This document shows, in pieces, positions 51,165 through 59,836 of a DNA stretch of 64,000 nt (position 1 is the first letter of the stretch; every line of letters begins with the position of its first letter). Below the pieces are notes generated by a model, which searched no databases, was not told where the DNA came from, and saw nothing but the letters and a program-made list of their open reading frames with translations. Source of the stretch: Planctomycetota bacterium (GTDB lineage: Bacteria > Planctomycetota > MHYJ01 > JACPTZ01); the NCBI GenBank assembly GCA_016192525.1, contig JACPTZ010000041.1, positions 1 to 64,000 on the forward strand. The letters are read 5' to 3'. The position numbers and the translations under genes are program-made.

Positions 51165-51881
51165 ATGAACCTCGGCCTCGAGACCATCCTCGTCTTCCTC
51201 GTCCTCGCGAACATCGTCGTGCTCGCCTCGAGCCGGCTCACCGCCTGCATCCGGGCGGTGGCCGCGCAGGGGATCGCGCTGGGGATCTTCCCGCTCCTCG
51301 CGCACGACGCCGCGCTCACCGCCCGGGTTCTCCTCCTCGCCGCCGGAAGCATGGTGCTCAAGGGGATCGTCTTCCCGATGCTTCTCTCCCGGGCGGCGCG
51401 CGACGCCGAGGTGCGCCGCGAGATGGAGCCGTTCGTCGGTTACACCCTCTCGATTGTCTTCGGCGCCGCGGCCCTCGCTGTCGCGCTCTGGATCGGATCC
51501 CGGCTCCCGCTCCCGCGCGCCACCTGGTCCCCGCTCGTCGTCCCGGTGGCGCTCTTCACCCTCTTCGTCGGACTGTTCATCATCGTGAGCCGCAAGAAGG
51601 CGCTGAGCCAGGTCCTCGGGTACCTCGTGCTGGAGAACGGGATCTACGCCTTCGGCGTGGCGCTCGCCCTCGAAGAGCCGCTCCTCGTGGAACTGGGCGT
51701 CCTGCTCGACGTCTTCGTGGCGGTCTTCGTGATGGGAATCGCCATCTTCCATATCAGCCGCGAGTTCGATCACATCGATACCGACCGCATGACCACGCTC
51801 CGCGACTGGACGCGAAGGCGGCGCGCCCCGGGGACCGCGCTCTCCGGCAAGGGCGAGGCGGCGGGGGAGGGCGGAAAATGA
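51165..51881 (+). CDS. HyfE/NuoK-like membrane subunit
   Basis: A 238-residue, six- to seven-helix protein matching HyfE: the C-terminal half has the NuoK-like SRKKALSQVLGYLVLENGIY and VELGVLLDVFVAVFVMGIAI with buried acidic residues used for proton transfer. Its stop overlaps the next start (ATGA). A charged, Arg-rich C-terminal tail faces the cytoplasm. Confidence 0.88.
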   Translation: MNLGLETILVFLVLANIVVLASSRLTACIRAVAAQGIALGIFPLLAHDAALTARVLLLAAGSMVLKGIVFPMLLSRAARDAEVRREMEPFVGYTLSIVFGAAALAVALWIGSRLPLPRATWSPLVVPVALFTLFVGLFIIVSRKKALSQVLGYLVLENGIYAFGVALALEEPLLVELGVLLDVFVAVFVMGIAIFHISREFDHIDTDRMTTLRDWTRRRRAPGTALSGKGEAAGEGGK

Positions 51882-53356
51882 TCCTCGCCCTCGTGCTCCT
51901 CCCGGCCCTGGCCGGGATCGCGGCCTTTCTGATCAAGGGAACCCTCCCCCGGCGCGCGCTGCTGGTCCTGACCGCGGTGGCCCACACGGGGCTCACGGCG
52001 TGGGCCTGGGCGGATCGCCCCTCCGGCGTCCCCGAAGGGTGGCTGGCGCTCGACGCCCCGGGACTCCTTTTCCTCTCGCTGACGAGCGCGCTGTTTCTGG
52101 CCAGTGCGGTCTACGCCGTCGGCTACCTCTCTCGGGAGAAGGAGGAGGCGCACGCGGACTTCGAGGAGGGGATGTTCTTCACCAATGTTCCCGAGGCGAT
52201 CTTCACGGGGTGCCTGCTGCTCTTCCTCTCGACCATGACGCTCGTCACGGTGAGCCGCCACTTCGGCATCCTCTGGGTGGCGATCGAGGCCACCACGCTG
52301 GCGAGCGCCCCGCTCATCTACTTCCACCGGCACCATCGCTCGCTCGAGGCTACCTGGAAGTATCTGCTCATCTGCTCCGTCGGGATCGCGCTCGCCCTGC
52401 TCGGAAACTTCTTTCTCGCCGTGGCCGCCTCGGGCGGGACGCCGCGGACGCCGGTCGTGCTCGATGCGCTTCTGGCCGACGCGGCCCATCTCAACATCCC
52501 CTGGCTGAAGGCGGCGTTCCTCTGCCTTCTCGTCGGATACGGGACGAAGATGGGGCTGGCGCCGCTCCACACCTGGCTCCCGGACGCGCACAGCGAGGCG
52601 CCGTCGGTCGTCTCCGCCCTCCTCTCCGGCGCCCTGCTCAACTGCGCCTTTCTGGGGATCTTGCGGATGCTGCAGGTGTGTGTCGCGGCCGGGGAGGGGG
52701 CCTTCGGAATGGAGCTGCTCGTCGGCTTTGGTCTGCTCTCGATGGGGGTGGCGGCCGTGTTCATCCTCGGCCAGGCCGACTACAAGCGCATGCTCGCCTA
52801 CTCGAGCGTGGAGCACATGGGGATCCTCGCGCTCGGGGTGGGGCTCGGCGGCGCCGCCACGTTCGGCGCGATGTTCCACGCGATGAACCACTCGCTCACG
52901 AAGGCCATGCTCTTTCTCCTCGCCGGGAACATCCTCGCGGTCTGCCGCACGAAACAGTCCTCCGAGATCCGCGGTCTCGGGCGGCTCCTCCCGGTCACCA
53001 GTGCGCTCTGGCTGGTCGGGTTTCTCGCCATCACCGGATCGCCCCCGTTCGCGCCCTTCCTCAGCGAATTCACCATCCTGCGGGCGGCGATCGACGCGGG
53101 AAGGGGCGGGGTGGCCGCGGCGTATCTCTGCTGTCTCGCGCTGATCTTCATCGGGATGGCCACGGCGGTCCTGCGGATGACGCTCGGGGAGCCGTCCCGC
53201 GGCGCCGTCGTCCCGTCGCCTCGAGAGCCGGCGCTCTCGATCGTCCCGCCGGCGGTGCTGGCGGTGTTCGTGCTGCTCTTCGGGCTCTATCTTCCGCCCG
53301 CGGTTGGGACCGCGCTGGAGGAAGCGGCGGCGGTGCTCGCGGGGGTGCCGAAATGA
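51878..53356 (+). CDS. HyfF/NuoN-like proton-translocating membrane subunit
   Basis: A 492-residue antiporter-like subunit: VAIEATTLASAPLIYFHRHH (channel Glu), GYGTKMGLAPLHTWLPDAHS, MLAYSSVEHMGILALG and HAMNHSLTKAMLFLLAGNI. Thirteen to fourteen helices. Two such pumps (this and the HyfB-like subunit) imply ion translocation in addition to a HyfC-type module. Overlaps both neighbours by ATGA. Confidence 0.9.
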   Translation: MILALVLLPALAGIAAFLIKGTLPRRALLVLTAVAHTGLTAWAWADRPSGVPEGWLALDAPGLLFLSLTSALFLASAVYAVGYLSREKEEAHADFEEGMFFTNVPEAIFTGCLLLFLSTMTLVTVSRHFGILWVAIEATTLASAPLIYFHRHHRSLEATWKYLLICSVGIALALLGNFFLAVAASGGTPRTPVVLDALLADAAHLNIPWLKAAFLCLLVGYGTKMGLAPLHTWLPDAHSEAPSVVSALLSGALLNCAFLGILRMLQVCVAAGEGAFGMELLVGFGLLSMGVAAVFILGQADYKRMLAYSSVEHMGILALGVGLGGAATFGAMFHAMNHSLTKAMLFLLAGNILAVCRTKQSSEIRGLGRLLPVTSALWLVGFLAITGSPPFAPFLSEFTILRAAIDAGRGGVAAAYLCCLALIFIGMATAVLRMTLGEPSRGAVVPSPREPALSIVPPAVLAVFVLLFGLYLPPAVGTALEEAAAVLAGVPK

Positions 53357-54825
53357 CCTCCCCGCTCACCCTCCACAACGGCGAGACCTGCGCGGCGGGG
53401 GAGGTGCCGCTCCTGGCGGCCGCGGAGTTCCGCGAGGAGGTCCTGCAGGCGGTCGAGGGCGGGCGCCGCATCGCCGCCCTCTTCGGCCGCCCGGCCGGGG
53501 GAGATCGGGTGCGGCTCGCGGCCGTCCTCGCGAACGGGGCCGAGGGAACTCTCGCGCTGACTTCGGCCGACGTCGAGAAGTCCTTCCACTCGCTCACGCC
53601 CGACTGTCCGCAGGCGCACCTCTTCGAACGCGAGATCGCCGAGCAGTTCGGCCTCGTCCCGGAGGGGCACCCGTGGATGAAGCCGGTGCGGTTCCCGCGG
53701 GGCGGGGCGGCTGTGACCGACTTCTTCCGCGTCCGCGGGGAGGAGGTGCACGAGGTCGCCGTCGGACCGGTCCACGCCGGCGTGATCGAGCCCGGGCACT
53801 TCCGGTTCCAGTGTCACGGCGAGGAGGTGTTTCACCTCGAGATCTCGCTCGGCTACCAGCACCGCGGCGTGGAACGCGCGATGATCGAGGGGAGGGAGGC
53901 GCGCCGGATCCACCTCATCGAGACGCTCGCCGGGGACACCTCGATCGGGCATGCGATGGCGTACGCACGGGCGATGGAGGCGCTCTCGGGGGCGCGGGTC
54001 CCGGCGCGGGCGCAGGCCCTCCGCGGGATCGCGCTCGAACTGGAGCGGCTCGCGAACCACACCGGCGATCTCGCGGCGCTGGCGAACGACGTGGGGTACC
54101 TGCCGACCGCCTCGTACGGCGGCCGGATCCGGGGCGATTTCCTCAACCTCACGGCGCTCCTCTGCGGGAGCCGGTTCGGCCGGGGGCTGGTCCGCCCCGG
54201 CGGGGTGCGGTTCGACCTCGATCCGACGCGCGCCGCGGAACTGGTCGAGCGGCTCGACGCCGCCACCCGGGACGTGGGCGAGGCGGTGAACCTGCTCTGG
54301 GAGACTCCCTCGGTGATGGCGCGGTTTGAAGAGACCGGATCGATTTCGCGCGAGGTTTGCGAGCAGCTCGGGCTCGTCGGTCCGGCGGCCCGCGCCTGCG
54401 GGGTGGGGCGGGACGTGCGGCACGAGTTCCCGTACGGCATCTACCGGTTCTTCCAGATTCCGATGTCGACCTGGGAGACGGGCGACGTCTTCGCGCGGGC
54501 GCACGTCCGCTGGCTGGAGATCCAGCGCTCGATTCCGTTCATCCGCGAGCAGGTGAAGGCGCTCCCGGAGGGCCCGGCGCGGGCGGACGCGGCGCACCCG
54601 CTGGAGGCGGGCCGCCTCTGCGTCTCGCTCGTGGAGGGGTGGCGGGGGGAGATCTGTCACGTGGCGATGACCGATGCCGCGGGGCGGCTGGCCGCGTACA
54701 AGATCGTCGATCCCTCGTTCCACAACTGGACCGGTCTGGCGATGGCGCTGCGGGGTCAGCAGATTTCCGACTTCCCGCTCTGCAACAAGAGTTTCAATCT
54801 GTCGTACTGCGGACACGACTTGTAA
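53353..54825 (+). CDS. Ehr-type [NiFe]-hydrogenase-like large subunit lacking Ni ligands (NuoC-NuoD fusion type)
   Basis: A 490-residue protein: an N-terminal NuoC-like domain (to about 125) and a hydrogenase/NuoD-like large subunit. The L1 region is VFHLEISLGYQHRGVERAM, but where hydrogenases have CGIC this has AGDT (about residues 193-196). The C-terminus is DFPLCNKSFNLSYCGHDL in place of DPCxxC. Two of the four Ni-binding Cys are clearly gone and the others are not in CxxC. This matches energy-converting hydrogenase-related (Ehr) complexes, known from Geobacter, whose reaction is unknown. A quinone or ferredoxin reaction is more likely than H2 turnover. Confidence 0.85.
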   Translation: MTSPLTLHNGETCAAGEVPLLAAAEFREEVLQAVEGGRRIAALFGRPAGGDRVRLAAVLANGAEGTLALTSADVEKSFHSLTPDCPQAHLFEREIAEQFGLVPEGHPWMKPVRFPRGGAAVTDFFRVRGEEVHEVAVGPVHAGVIEPGHFRFQCHGEEVFHLEISLGYQHRGVERAMIEGREARRIHLIETLAGDTSIGHAMAYARAMEALSGARVPARAQALRGIALELERLANHTGDLAALANDVGYLPTASYGGRIRGDFLNLTALLCGSRFGRGLVRPGGVRFDLDPTRAAELVERLDAATRDVGEAVNLLWETPSVMARFEETGSISREVCEQLGLVGPAARACGVGRDVRHEFPYGIYRFFQIPMSTWETGDVFARAHVRWLEIQRSIPFIREQVKALPEGPARADAAHPLEAGRLCVSLVEGWRGEICHVAMTDAAGRLAAYKIVDPSFHNWTGLAMALRGQQISDFPLCNKSFNLSYCGHDL

Positions 54826-54847
54826 CGGATCAGGACTTCGATTTGTC

Positions 54848-55056
54848 GTACGAGGTTTCCGCATTGTCATCCTGAGCTCAGCCGGCCGCTCCGCCACACG
54901 CCTGTCCGCCATCCTTGTGGCGGAGATGGCGGACAGGCGTTTGGCCGGCCGAGCGAAGGATCGCCAGCGTCTGAGACTGCGAATCGCACACGCTGGTGAT
55001 CCTTCGCACGCCCTGCGGGGCGAGGCTCAGGATGACACCCTATGGGCATGAGGCTC
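54848..55056. repeat. MITE-like palindromic element, copy 7
   Basis: It starts GTACGAGGTTTCCGCATTGT and has a longer nested left hairpin (CCTGTCCGCCAT ... ATGGCGGACAGG inside CAGCCGGCCG ... CGGCCGGCCG). The right end fades into the leader of the small-subunit gene. Flanks CTTCGATTTGTC and CTTCGATGTTTGAC are similar but not a clean duplication. It separates the large- and small-subunit genes. Confidence 0.7.
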
Positions 55057-55060
55057 TTCG

Positions 55061-55996
55061 ATGTTTGACGTACTTCTCGCGCGATGGAATCAGGGACACC
55101 GGACGGTCGGCTTTCCGGCGTCGCCGCCGGCCCTCCCGGACCGTTTCCGCGGCCGGCCGGAGGTCGATCCGTCGAAGTGCCCGGCCGGCTGCCGCGACTG
55201 TGCGGAGGCGTGCCCGACGGGGGCCGTGCGGTTCGACGGGCCGTCGCCACAGGAGCGCCCTCACGCCTGCCCGCCTCTTGTGTGGCGGGGGCGCACCACG
55301 GACGACCCCGGGGGGGAATCGCCGCTCGTAGTGCGCCCCCGCCACACCGACGGCGGGCCGGCGTCAGGGCGCGCCGGCGAGGAAGAGGGCGAAGTGAGGG
55401 GGGGAGGCCCCGGCGTGCAGATCGACCTCGGGCGCTGCCTCTTCTGCACCGACTGTGTGGATGCCTGTCCCCAGGGCTCGATCGCGTACACGACCGACCA
55501 CCGTCTCGCGACCCGCGCCCGGGAGGACCTCATCGCGCGACCCGGCGAGGTGCTGAAACTCGCCGCCGCGCTGGACGAGAAGGCTCGGCGCCTGTTCGGT
55601 CGTTCGCTCAAGTTGAGGCAGGTGAGCGCCGGCGGCTGCAACGCCTGCGAGGCGGACGTGAACGTCCTGAACACGGTGGTCTTCGACCTCGGCCGGTTCG
55701 GGATCCAGTTCGTCGCCTCGCCCCGGCACGCGGACGGGCTGCTCGTCACCGGACCGGTGACGGACAACATGCGGCTCGCCCTGCGGAAGACGTGGGAGGC
55801 GGTGCCGGCGCCGAAGATCGCGATCGCCGTGGGGGCGTGCGCGATCTCCGGCGGCCCGTACGTCGATCACCCGGAGGTCCACAACGGCGCCTCGTGCGAG
55901 GTGCCGATCGACCTCTACATTCCCGGCTGCCCGCCGCACCCGGTCACGATTCTGGACGGCCTCCTGCGTCTGCTCGGCCGTCTCGACGCGAAGTAG
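55061..55996 (+). CDS. Ferredoxin-hydrogenase small subunit fusion (HycF-HycG type) with palindromic insertion
   Basis: A 311-residue fusion: two [4Fe-4S] motifs (KCPAGCRDCAEACP, RCLFCTDCVDACP) and a NuoB/HycG domain with GGCNACEADVN, GACAISGGPY and PGCPPHPVTILDG that holds the cluster next to the active site. It passes electrons from ferredoxin to the large subunit. Between the two ferredoxin motifs are about 55 extra residues (61-117). Their DNA includes a perfect 17-bp inverted repeat (GTGTGGCGGGGGCGCAC) and reads as a mobile palindrome inserted in frame. ATG lies at the end of MITE copy 7. Confidence 0.87.
   Translation: MFDVLLARWNQGHRTVGFPASPPALPDRFRGRPEVDPSKCPAGCRDCAEACPTGAVRFDGPSPQERPHACPPLVWRGRTTDDPGGESPLVVRPRHTDGGPASGRAGEEEGEVRGGGPGVQIDLGRCLFCTDCVDACPQGSIAYTTDHRLATRAREDLIARPGEVLKLAAALDEKARRLFGRSLKLRQVSAGGCNACEADVNVLNTVVFDLGRFGIQFVASPRHADGLLVTGPVTDNMRLALRKTWEAVPAPKIAIAVGACAISGGPYVDHPEVHNGASCEVPIDLYIPGCPPHPVTILDGLLRLLGRLDAK
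55280..55347. repeat. Palindromic insertion within the small-subunit gene
   Basis: Arms GTGTGGCGGGGGCGCAC (55280-55296) and GTGCGCCCCCGCCACAC (55331-55347) are perfect reverse complements. Similarity extends outward (GCCCGCC on both sides), giving about 30-bp arms. The spacer is 34 bp. Frame is preserved. Confidence 0.8.
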
Positions 55997-56024
55997 CGGC
56001 GATGTGGAGTGCGGCGACCCTTTC

Positions 56025-57920
56025 CTATCCCACCCCGTCCAGCAGCGGCATCAGCATCTTCAGTCTCGCGACCGCGTCCCGAAGCACCGCGGACGCGTTC
56101 TCGCGCAGGACCACATCGGCGTGGATGTCGTAGCGCGTCGGGGTCTTCGTCACGATCACCAGCGAGGCGCCGTTTGACTTTGCTTTCCACGGGAGATAGG
56201 CCGCCGGCTGGACCTCGAGCGAGGTGCCGAGGACGAGGAGGCAGTCACACGCGGCCACGGCCTCGAGGGCGGCCCGGCTCGCCTCGAGCGGCATCGGCTG
56301 TCCGAAGGCCGTCGAGTCGGGCTTGAGGATTCCCTGACAGCCGAGGCAGTACGGGACTCGCACCCCCCCCTCGATCCAGCGGTGCACCTCCGCCCGGTCG
56401 TACCGCTTCCCGCACGCCAGACACGAAACGCTCATCTCGTTCCCGTGCAGCTCGATCACCCGCGCGAGCGAGGTCCCCGCGCGCTGGTGGAGACGATCGA
56501 CGTTTTGCGTGACGATCCGCTCCAGTTTCCCGAGCCGCTCCAGCTCCGCCAGCGCCACGTGGGCCCCGTTCGGCGCCGCGTGGCGGAGGAGGTGGAAGAA
56601 ATCCTCGCTCATCTCCCAGTAGAGGCCCCGCGACTCCTCCGAGGCGATGAAGTTCTCGAAGCGGAAGTGGCGGGCATCGTATTTCTTCCAGGCGATTTCG
56701 TGCGTTCGATAGTCCGGGATGCCGGATTCGGTGCTGATCCCGGCCCCGGTGAAGGCGACGATCCGCCGGGAACGGAGCAGGATCTGCACGAGGCGCCGCT
56801 CCGCCCCATCCGCGGCCGGACCCGGCCGGAGCTCCTCGACCTCGTTCCAGAACCGCCGGGCGAACCGAAACCGCCGGTTCCACTCCGCCGACTCCTCCGG
56901 ACGACCGGCCCAGGCGAGCGGGATGCGCGCCAGGCCCAGCCGCGCCGCCAGGCCCGGCGCGATGCGGTCCAGCGCCAGGACGGTGAGGCAGACCGCCGCG
57001 AAGGGAGTTCCCCAGGCGGGGAGCCCGGCCGCAAGGAGGGTGGTCGAGAGGGAGTGCCAGGCGGGGACGCCCACGACGACGGCGAGGACGGCGAGCGCGA
57101 CGGACGCCGGGTTCAGGGCGAAGAAGAACCCCGCGATCGCCATCGCCAGCGGGATGGAGACGTGGTGGTGCAGCGCCCCGTTCCAGAGCGCGTAGTTCCC
57201 GCCGGCCAGCCAGGATACGGCAAGACTCAGCGCCAGACCTCCCGCCGCCGAGCCGGCGAGGATGCGCGAGTGCACGAGCACCCCGAGGAAGAGGAGGATC
57301 ATCACGGCCCCGTCCCCGGTCACGGCGGTGCGGACCGCGGCCCAGTCCACCTCTTCCCCGCGCGACAGGCGTCCCGTCACATCGAGATCGATCTTGTCCA
57401 GCTCCCAGACGAGGTATCCGGGGGTCACCTCGAATCCCGGGAGGCCGCGGACGGCGAAGAGCAGGGCGTACAGAATGGCGAGCGACGGGAGGCAGAGGAC
57501 CGGGAGATCGAGGGAGGGCCGGGAAAGGATTCGCGCCGACCCCGCCGTGAGAGGAGCGGTCAAGGCCGCGGCGACCGCGAGCAGGGCGATGCCGGCCGGG
57601 GTCTGTTCCCGGAATACGCCCCAGCAGAGTCCGACGAGGAGTCCGTTGAACCCGTAGAGCCCGCTCCTCTCGAGGAGGGGATCGGGACGCAGGAAGCGGG
57701 CGGCGGCGGTGGCGGAGATCAGTCCGACCAGGGAGAGCAGGAACCCCGCCGGACTTCCCACGAGGATCGCCAGGGCGAAGAGCGCCCCGGAGAGCGGGTT
57801 CGCACAGAAAAACGCCTGCCCGTATCCGCGGAGGAGGCTCTCGGCGATTCTTGCCGCGCGGCGTCGGAGAGGGGTGGGGGGGGGCACCTCGAGATTCTCC
57901 AGAGTCCCGGGAACGCTCAC
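56025..57920 (-). CDS. Urea-transporter-like domain fused to Sir2 deacylase
   Basis: A 631-residue fusion. Residues 25-330 resemble bacterial urea transporters (UT family): GYGQAFFCANPLSGALFAL and GLYGFNGLLVGL in the first half, FALNPASVALAVLAVVVGVP and GLPAWGTPFAAVCLTVLAL in the second, with about ten membrane segments. Residues 375-631 are a class-III sirtuin: FTGAGISTESGIPDYR, TQNVDRLHQRAG, ELHGNE and a Zn site (CLACGK ... CLGC). Sirtuins remove acyl groups from lysine using NAD+, releasing nicotinamide. The transporter half may move urea, a short amide or nicotinamide. GTG start, 19 nt after the upstream retropepsin stop; the two are probably an operon. Confidence 0.85.
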   Translation of the reverse strand: MSVPGTLENLEVPPPTPLRRRAARIAESLLRGYGQAFFCANPLSGALFALAILVGSPAGFLLSLVGLISATAAARFLRPDPLLERSGLYGFNGLLVGLCWGVFREQTPAGIALLAVAAALTAPLTAGSARILSRPSLDLPVLCLPSLAILYALLFAVRGLPGFEVTPGYLVWELDKIDLDVTGRLSRGEEVDWAAVRTAVTGDGAVMILLFLGVLVHSRILAGSAAGGLALSLAVSWLAGGNYALWNGALHHHVSIPLAMAIAGFFFALNPASVALAVLAVVVGVPAWHSLSTTLLAAGLPAWGTPFAAVCLTVLALDRIAPGLAARLGLARIPLAWAGRPEESAEWNRRFRFARRFWNEVEELRPGPAADGAERRLVQILLRSRRIVAFTGAGISTESGIPDYRTHEIAWKKYDARHFRFENFIASEESRGLYWEMSEDFFHLLRHAAPNGAHVALAELERLGKLERIVTQNVDRLHQRAGTSLARVIELHGNEMSVSCLACGKRYDRAEVHRWIEGGVRVPYCLGCQGILKPDSTAFGQPMPLEASRAALEAVAACDCLLVLGTSLEVQPAAYLPWKAKSNGASLVIVTKTPTRYDIHADVVLRENASAVLRDAVARLKMLMPLLDGVG

Positions 57921-57939
57921 TCGCCGGGGTCCGGGGATT

Positions 57940-58335
57940 TCAGACGACCTCTGTTACGTCGGGGTCGCGACGGTCGCGGCCCACGTGCACGGTGGTGTGT
58001 CCGCTCTCGTTCCGGATGGTGATGTTCCATTTTTGGATCGTCCCGGCTCCGAGGATCATCTCGCGACCCAGCTCGTCAGACACGAGAACCTCGTCCTCGA
58101 CCACGCGCTCCCCGATCAGAATGTCGAGGACCGTCGTCCCGGTCACTCCAAGTTTGCCTCCCGCGCTCGCGGTAGCGAGTTCCCTCGACTTTGAATACCG
58201 GAGGACCTGGGTCCCGTGCGGCAGGGCGCTTTCTCGCACGATGGTATGGTGTGACCCCGTATCGAAGAGGGCCGGGACGTGGGCCGTTTCGTCGTTCAGG
58301 TTTCGGAAGGTGACTTCGAGAATGGGCTTGCCCAT
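57940..58335 (-). CDS. Stand-alone retropepsin-like aspartic protease
   Basis: A 131-residue single-domain protein of the retroviral aspartic protease fold: PALFDTGSHHTIVRE contains the catalytic DTG, and the flap and psi-loop pattern (TVLDILIGERVVEDEVLVSD, EMILGAGTIQKWNI) matches bacterial clan-AA proteins. It would act as a homodimer. It has a near-consensus promoter and precedes the UT-sirtuin gene. No retroelement genes are near, so it is cellular. The target is unknown. Confidence 0.8.
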   Translation of the reverse strand: MGKPILEVTFRNLNDETAHVPALFDTGSHHTIVRESALPHGTQVLRYSKSRELATASAGGKLGVTGTTVLDILIGERVVEDEVLVSDELGREMILGAGTIQKWNITIRNESGHTTVHVGRDRRDPDVTEVV

Positions 58336-58344
58336 GGTGATTCC

Positions 58345-58373
58345 ATGATAGGATTTTCCCCTCGACGTGTCAA
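58345..58373 (-). promoter_or_regulatory. Near-consensus, leaderless-type promoter of the retropepsin gene
   Basis: On the minus strand: TTGACA (exact consensus), 17-bp spacer, TATCAT, then nine nt to ATG 58335. It is the strongest promoter seen in the window. Confidence 0.7.
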
Positions 58374-58426
58374 CCGGATGCCCCGCCCAAATCGTGGGCG
58401 CCTGTGAGGATCCCCCGCCCTCCGAG

Positions 58427-59836
58427 CTACGCGCCCCGGCGCTCTTTCCTTCGCGCCACGAAACTCTTCCGCGTCTCCCTCGTCAGGAGATGCGGCGGGA
58501 TCCGGTCGAGCGCGCGCACGTATTCCGGCGTCTCGCCCTCGCGGATCACCTCCACGCGGTTCCCCGACACGAGCAGCCACGCCGGACGCGGGTAGATGAA
58601 GGTCATCGACTGCGAGTAGTTGTAGGCCCCGACATTCCGCACGACCAGCAGATCGCCCTCGGTGAGCGGCGGGAGCGGGACCGCCGTGCGGATCACGTCG
58701 ATCTGCATGCACAAACATCCCAGCAGGTGGACCTCCTCGAGGCCGAACCGGCTCTCCTTCAGGACCTGGATGTCGTGCTTGTACCAGTACGAGGTCGGAA
58801 GCAGATGCACCCCTCCGTCGACGATCGCCGCCTTCATCCCGTTCGACAACTGTTTCACCGAAACGACGCGTGTCAGAAGAGAGGCCGCCTCGTCCACGAG
58901 GCAGCGGCCCGCCTCGAGGAAGAGCCTCGGACGGGACTTCAGGAAGGGCAGCCTCCGCGTGAGGGGGGTGCAGATCGCTTCCGCGTACTGGTCGAAGGTG
59001 GGGTTCGCCGCTTCGCCTTTCAGGAACTGGGAGTGGAGCGTGTTGGTCGAGGCGAGACCGCCACCGATGTCGAGGTACTCGATCGTGGCGGCGTGACGCG
59101 ATTCCACTTCCGCCGCAAACTGCGCCATCCGGTCCATTCCGCGCGCGTAAAGGCCGGGGTCGTTCACGTAGGTGCCGAGGTGCGCGTGGAGACCGTTCAC
59201 GCGGACGCGTCCGGAGTCGAACGCGCGGCGGCAGGCGTCGGCGGCCTGGCCCGACTCCACGTTGAACCCGAACTTGTCCCACGGCGGGTAGTTCAGGTTC
59301 ATGTTGAGCCGGATCCCCGCGTCCAGCTTCCGCCCCATCCGCCGGGAGAGGCGGATCACGCGGTCGAGCTCCCCGAAGGAGTCGAGGTTGACGATGGATC
59401 CCCGCGTGAAGGCTCGCTCCAGTTCCGCGTCGGTCTTGTGCGGGCCGTTGAAGATCGTCTCCTTCCCCGGCACACCGAGATCTTCGGCGATCCCGTACTC
59501 GAAGCCCGAGACGACCTCGGCCCACGAACCCTCCGACCGGAAGACCGAGCAGATCGCCGAGAGATAGTGCGTCTTGTACGACCAGGCGAGGACCACCTCC
59601 GGGTACCGCCTCGCCACCGCGTCGCGCAGGGAGCGATGCGCCTCACGGAGCCGCCGCTCCGATACCACGTAGACGGGGGTGCCGAACCGGCTCGCCACGT
59701 CGTGGAGCGAGACGCCCTCCAGGCGGTCGAGCGGCGAGGCTGAGTGATTCCGCGAGACCTGCCTCATGAGAGGCCGGACGACGAGGGACTCCAGCGCGGG
59801 GGGATCGTAGGGGAGCGTTGGGGATCGTCGGCTCAT
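58427..59836 (-). CDS. Fold-type III PLP decarboxylase (diaminopimelate decarboxylase-like)
   Basis: A 469-residue alanine-racemase-fold decarboxylase. The PLP Lys is in VVLAWSYKTHYLSAI. GLHAHLGTYVND, YLDIGGGLAST and a C-terminal RNVGAYNYSQSMTF complete the DAP/ornithine/arginine decarboxylase pattern. The ORF track adds a long upstream shadow; ATG at 59836 overlaps the preceding gene's stop. Linked to ATP-grasp genes, it may make or use an amino-acid derivative that is then ligated, rather than lysine. About 45 N-terminal residues precede the barrel. Confidence 0.82.
   Translation of the reverse strand: MSRRSPTLPYDPPALESLVVRPLMRQVSRNHSASPLDRLEGVSLHDVASRFGTPVYVVSERRLREAHRSLRDAVARRYPEVVLAWSYKTHYLSAICSVFRSEGSWAEVVSGFEYGIAEDLGVPGKETIFNGPHKTDAELERAFTRGSIVNLDSFGELDRVIRLSRRMGRKLDAGIRLNMNLNYPPWDKFGFNVESGQAADACRRAFDSGRVRVNGLHAHLGTYVNDPGLYARGMDRMAQFAAEVESRHAATIEYLDIGGGLASTNTLHSQFLKGEAANPTFDQYAEAICTPLTRRLPFLKSRPRLFLEAGRCLVDEAASLLTRVVSVKQLSNGMKAAIVDGGVHLLPTSYWYKHDIQVLKESRFGLEEVHLLGCLCMQIDVIRTAVPLPPLTEGDLLVVRNVGAYNYSQSMTFIYPRPAWLLVSGNRVEVIREGETPEYVRALDRIPPHLLTRETRKSFVARRKERRGA

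Noticed and set aside
57940-58335. Retropepsin as a retroelement remnant
   Set aside because: There is no reverse transcriptase, integrase or long terminal repeat nearby, and it has its own promoter and a cellular neighbour.
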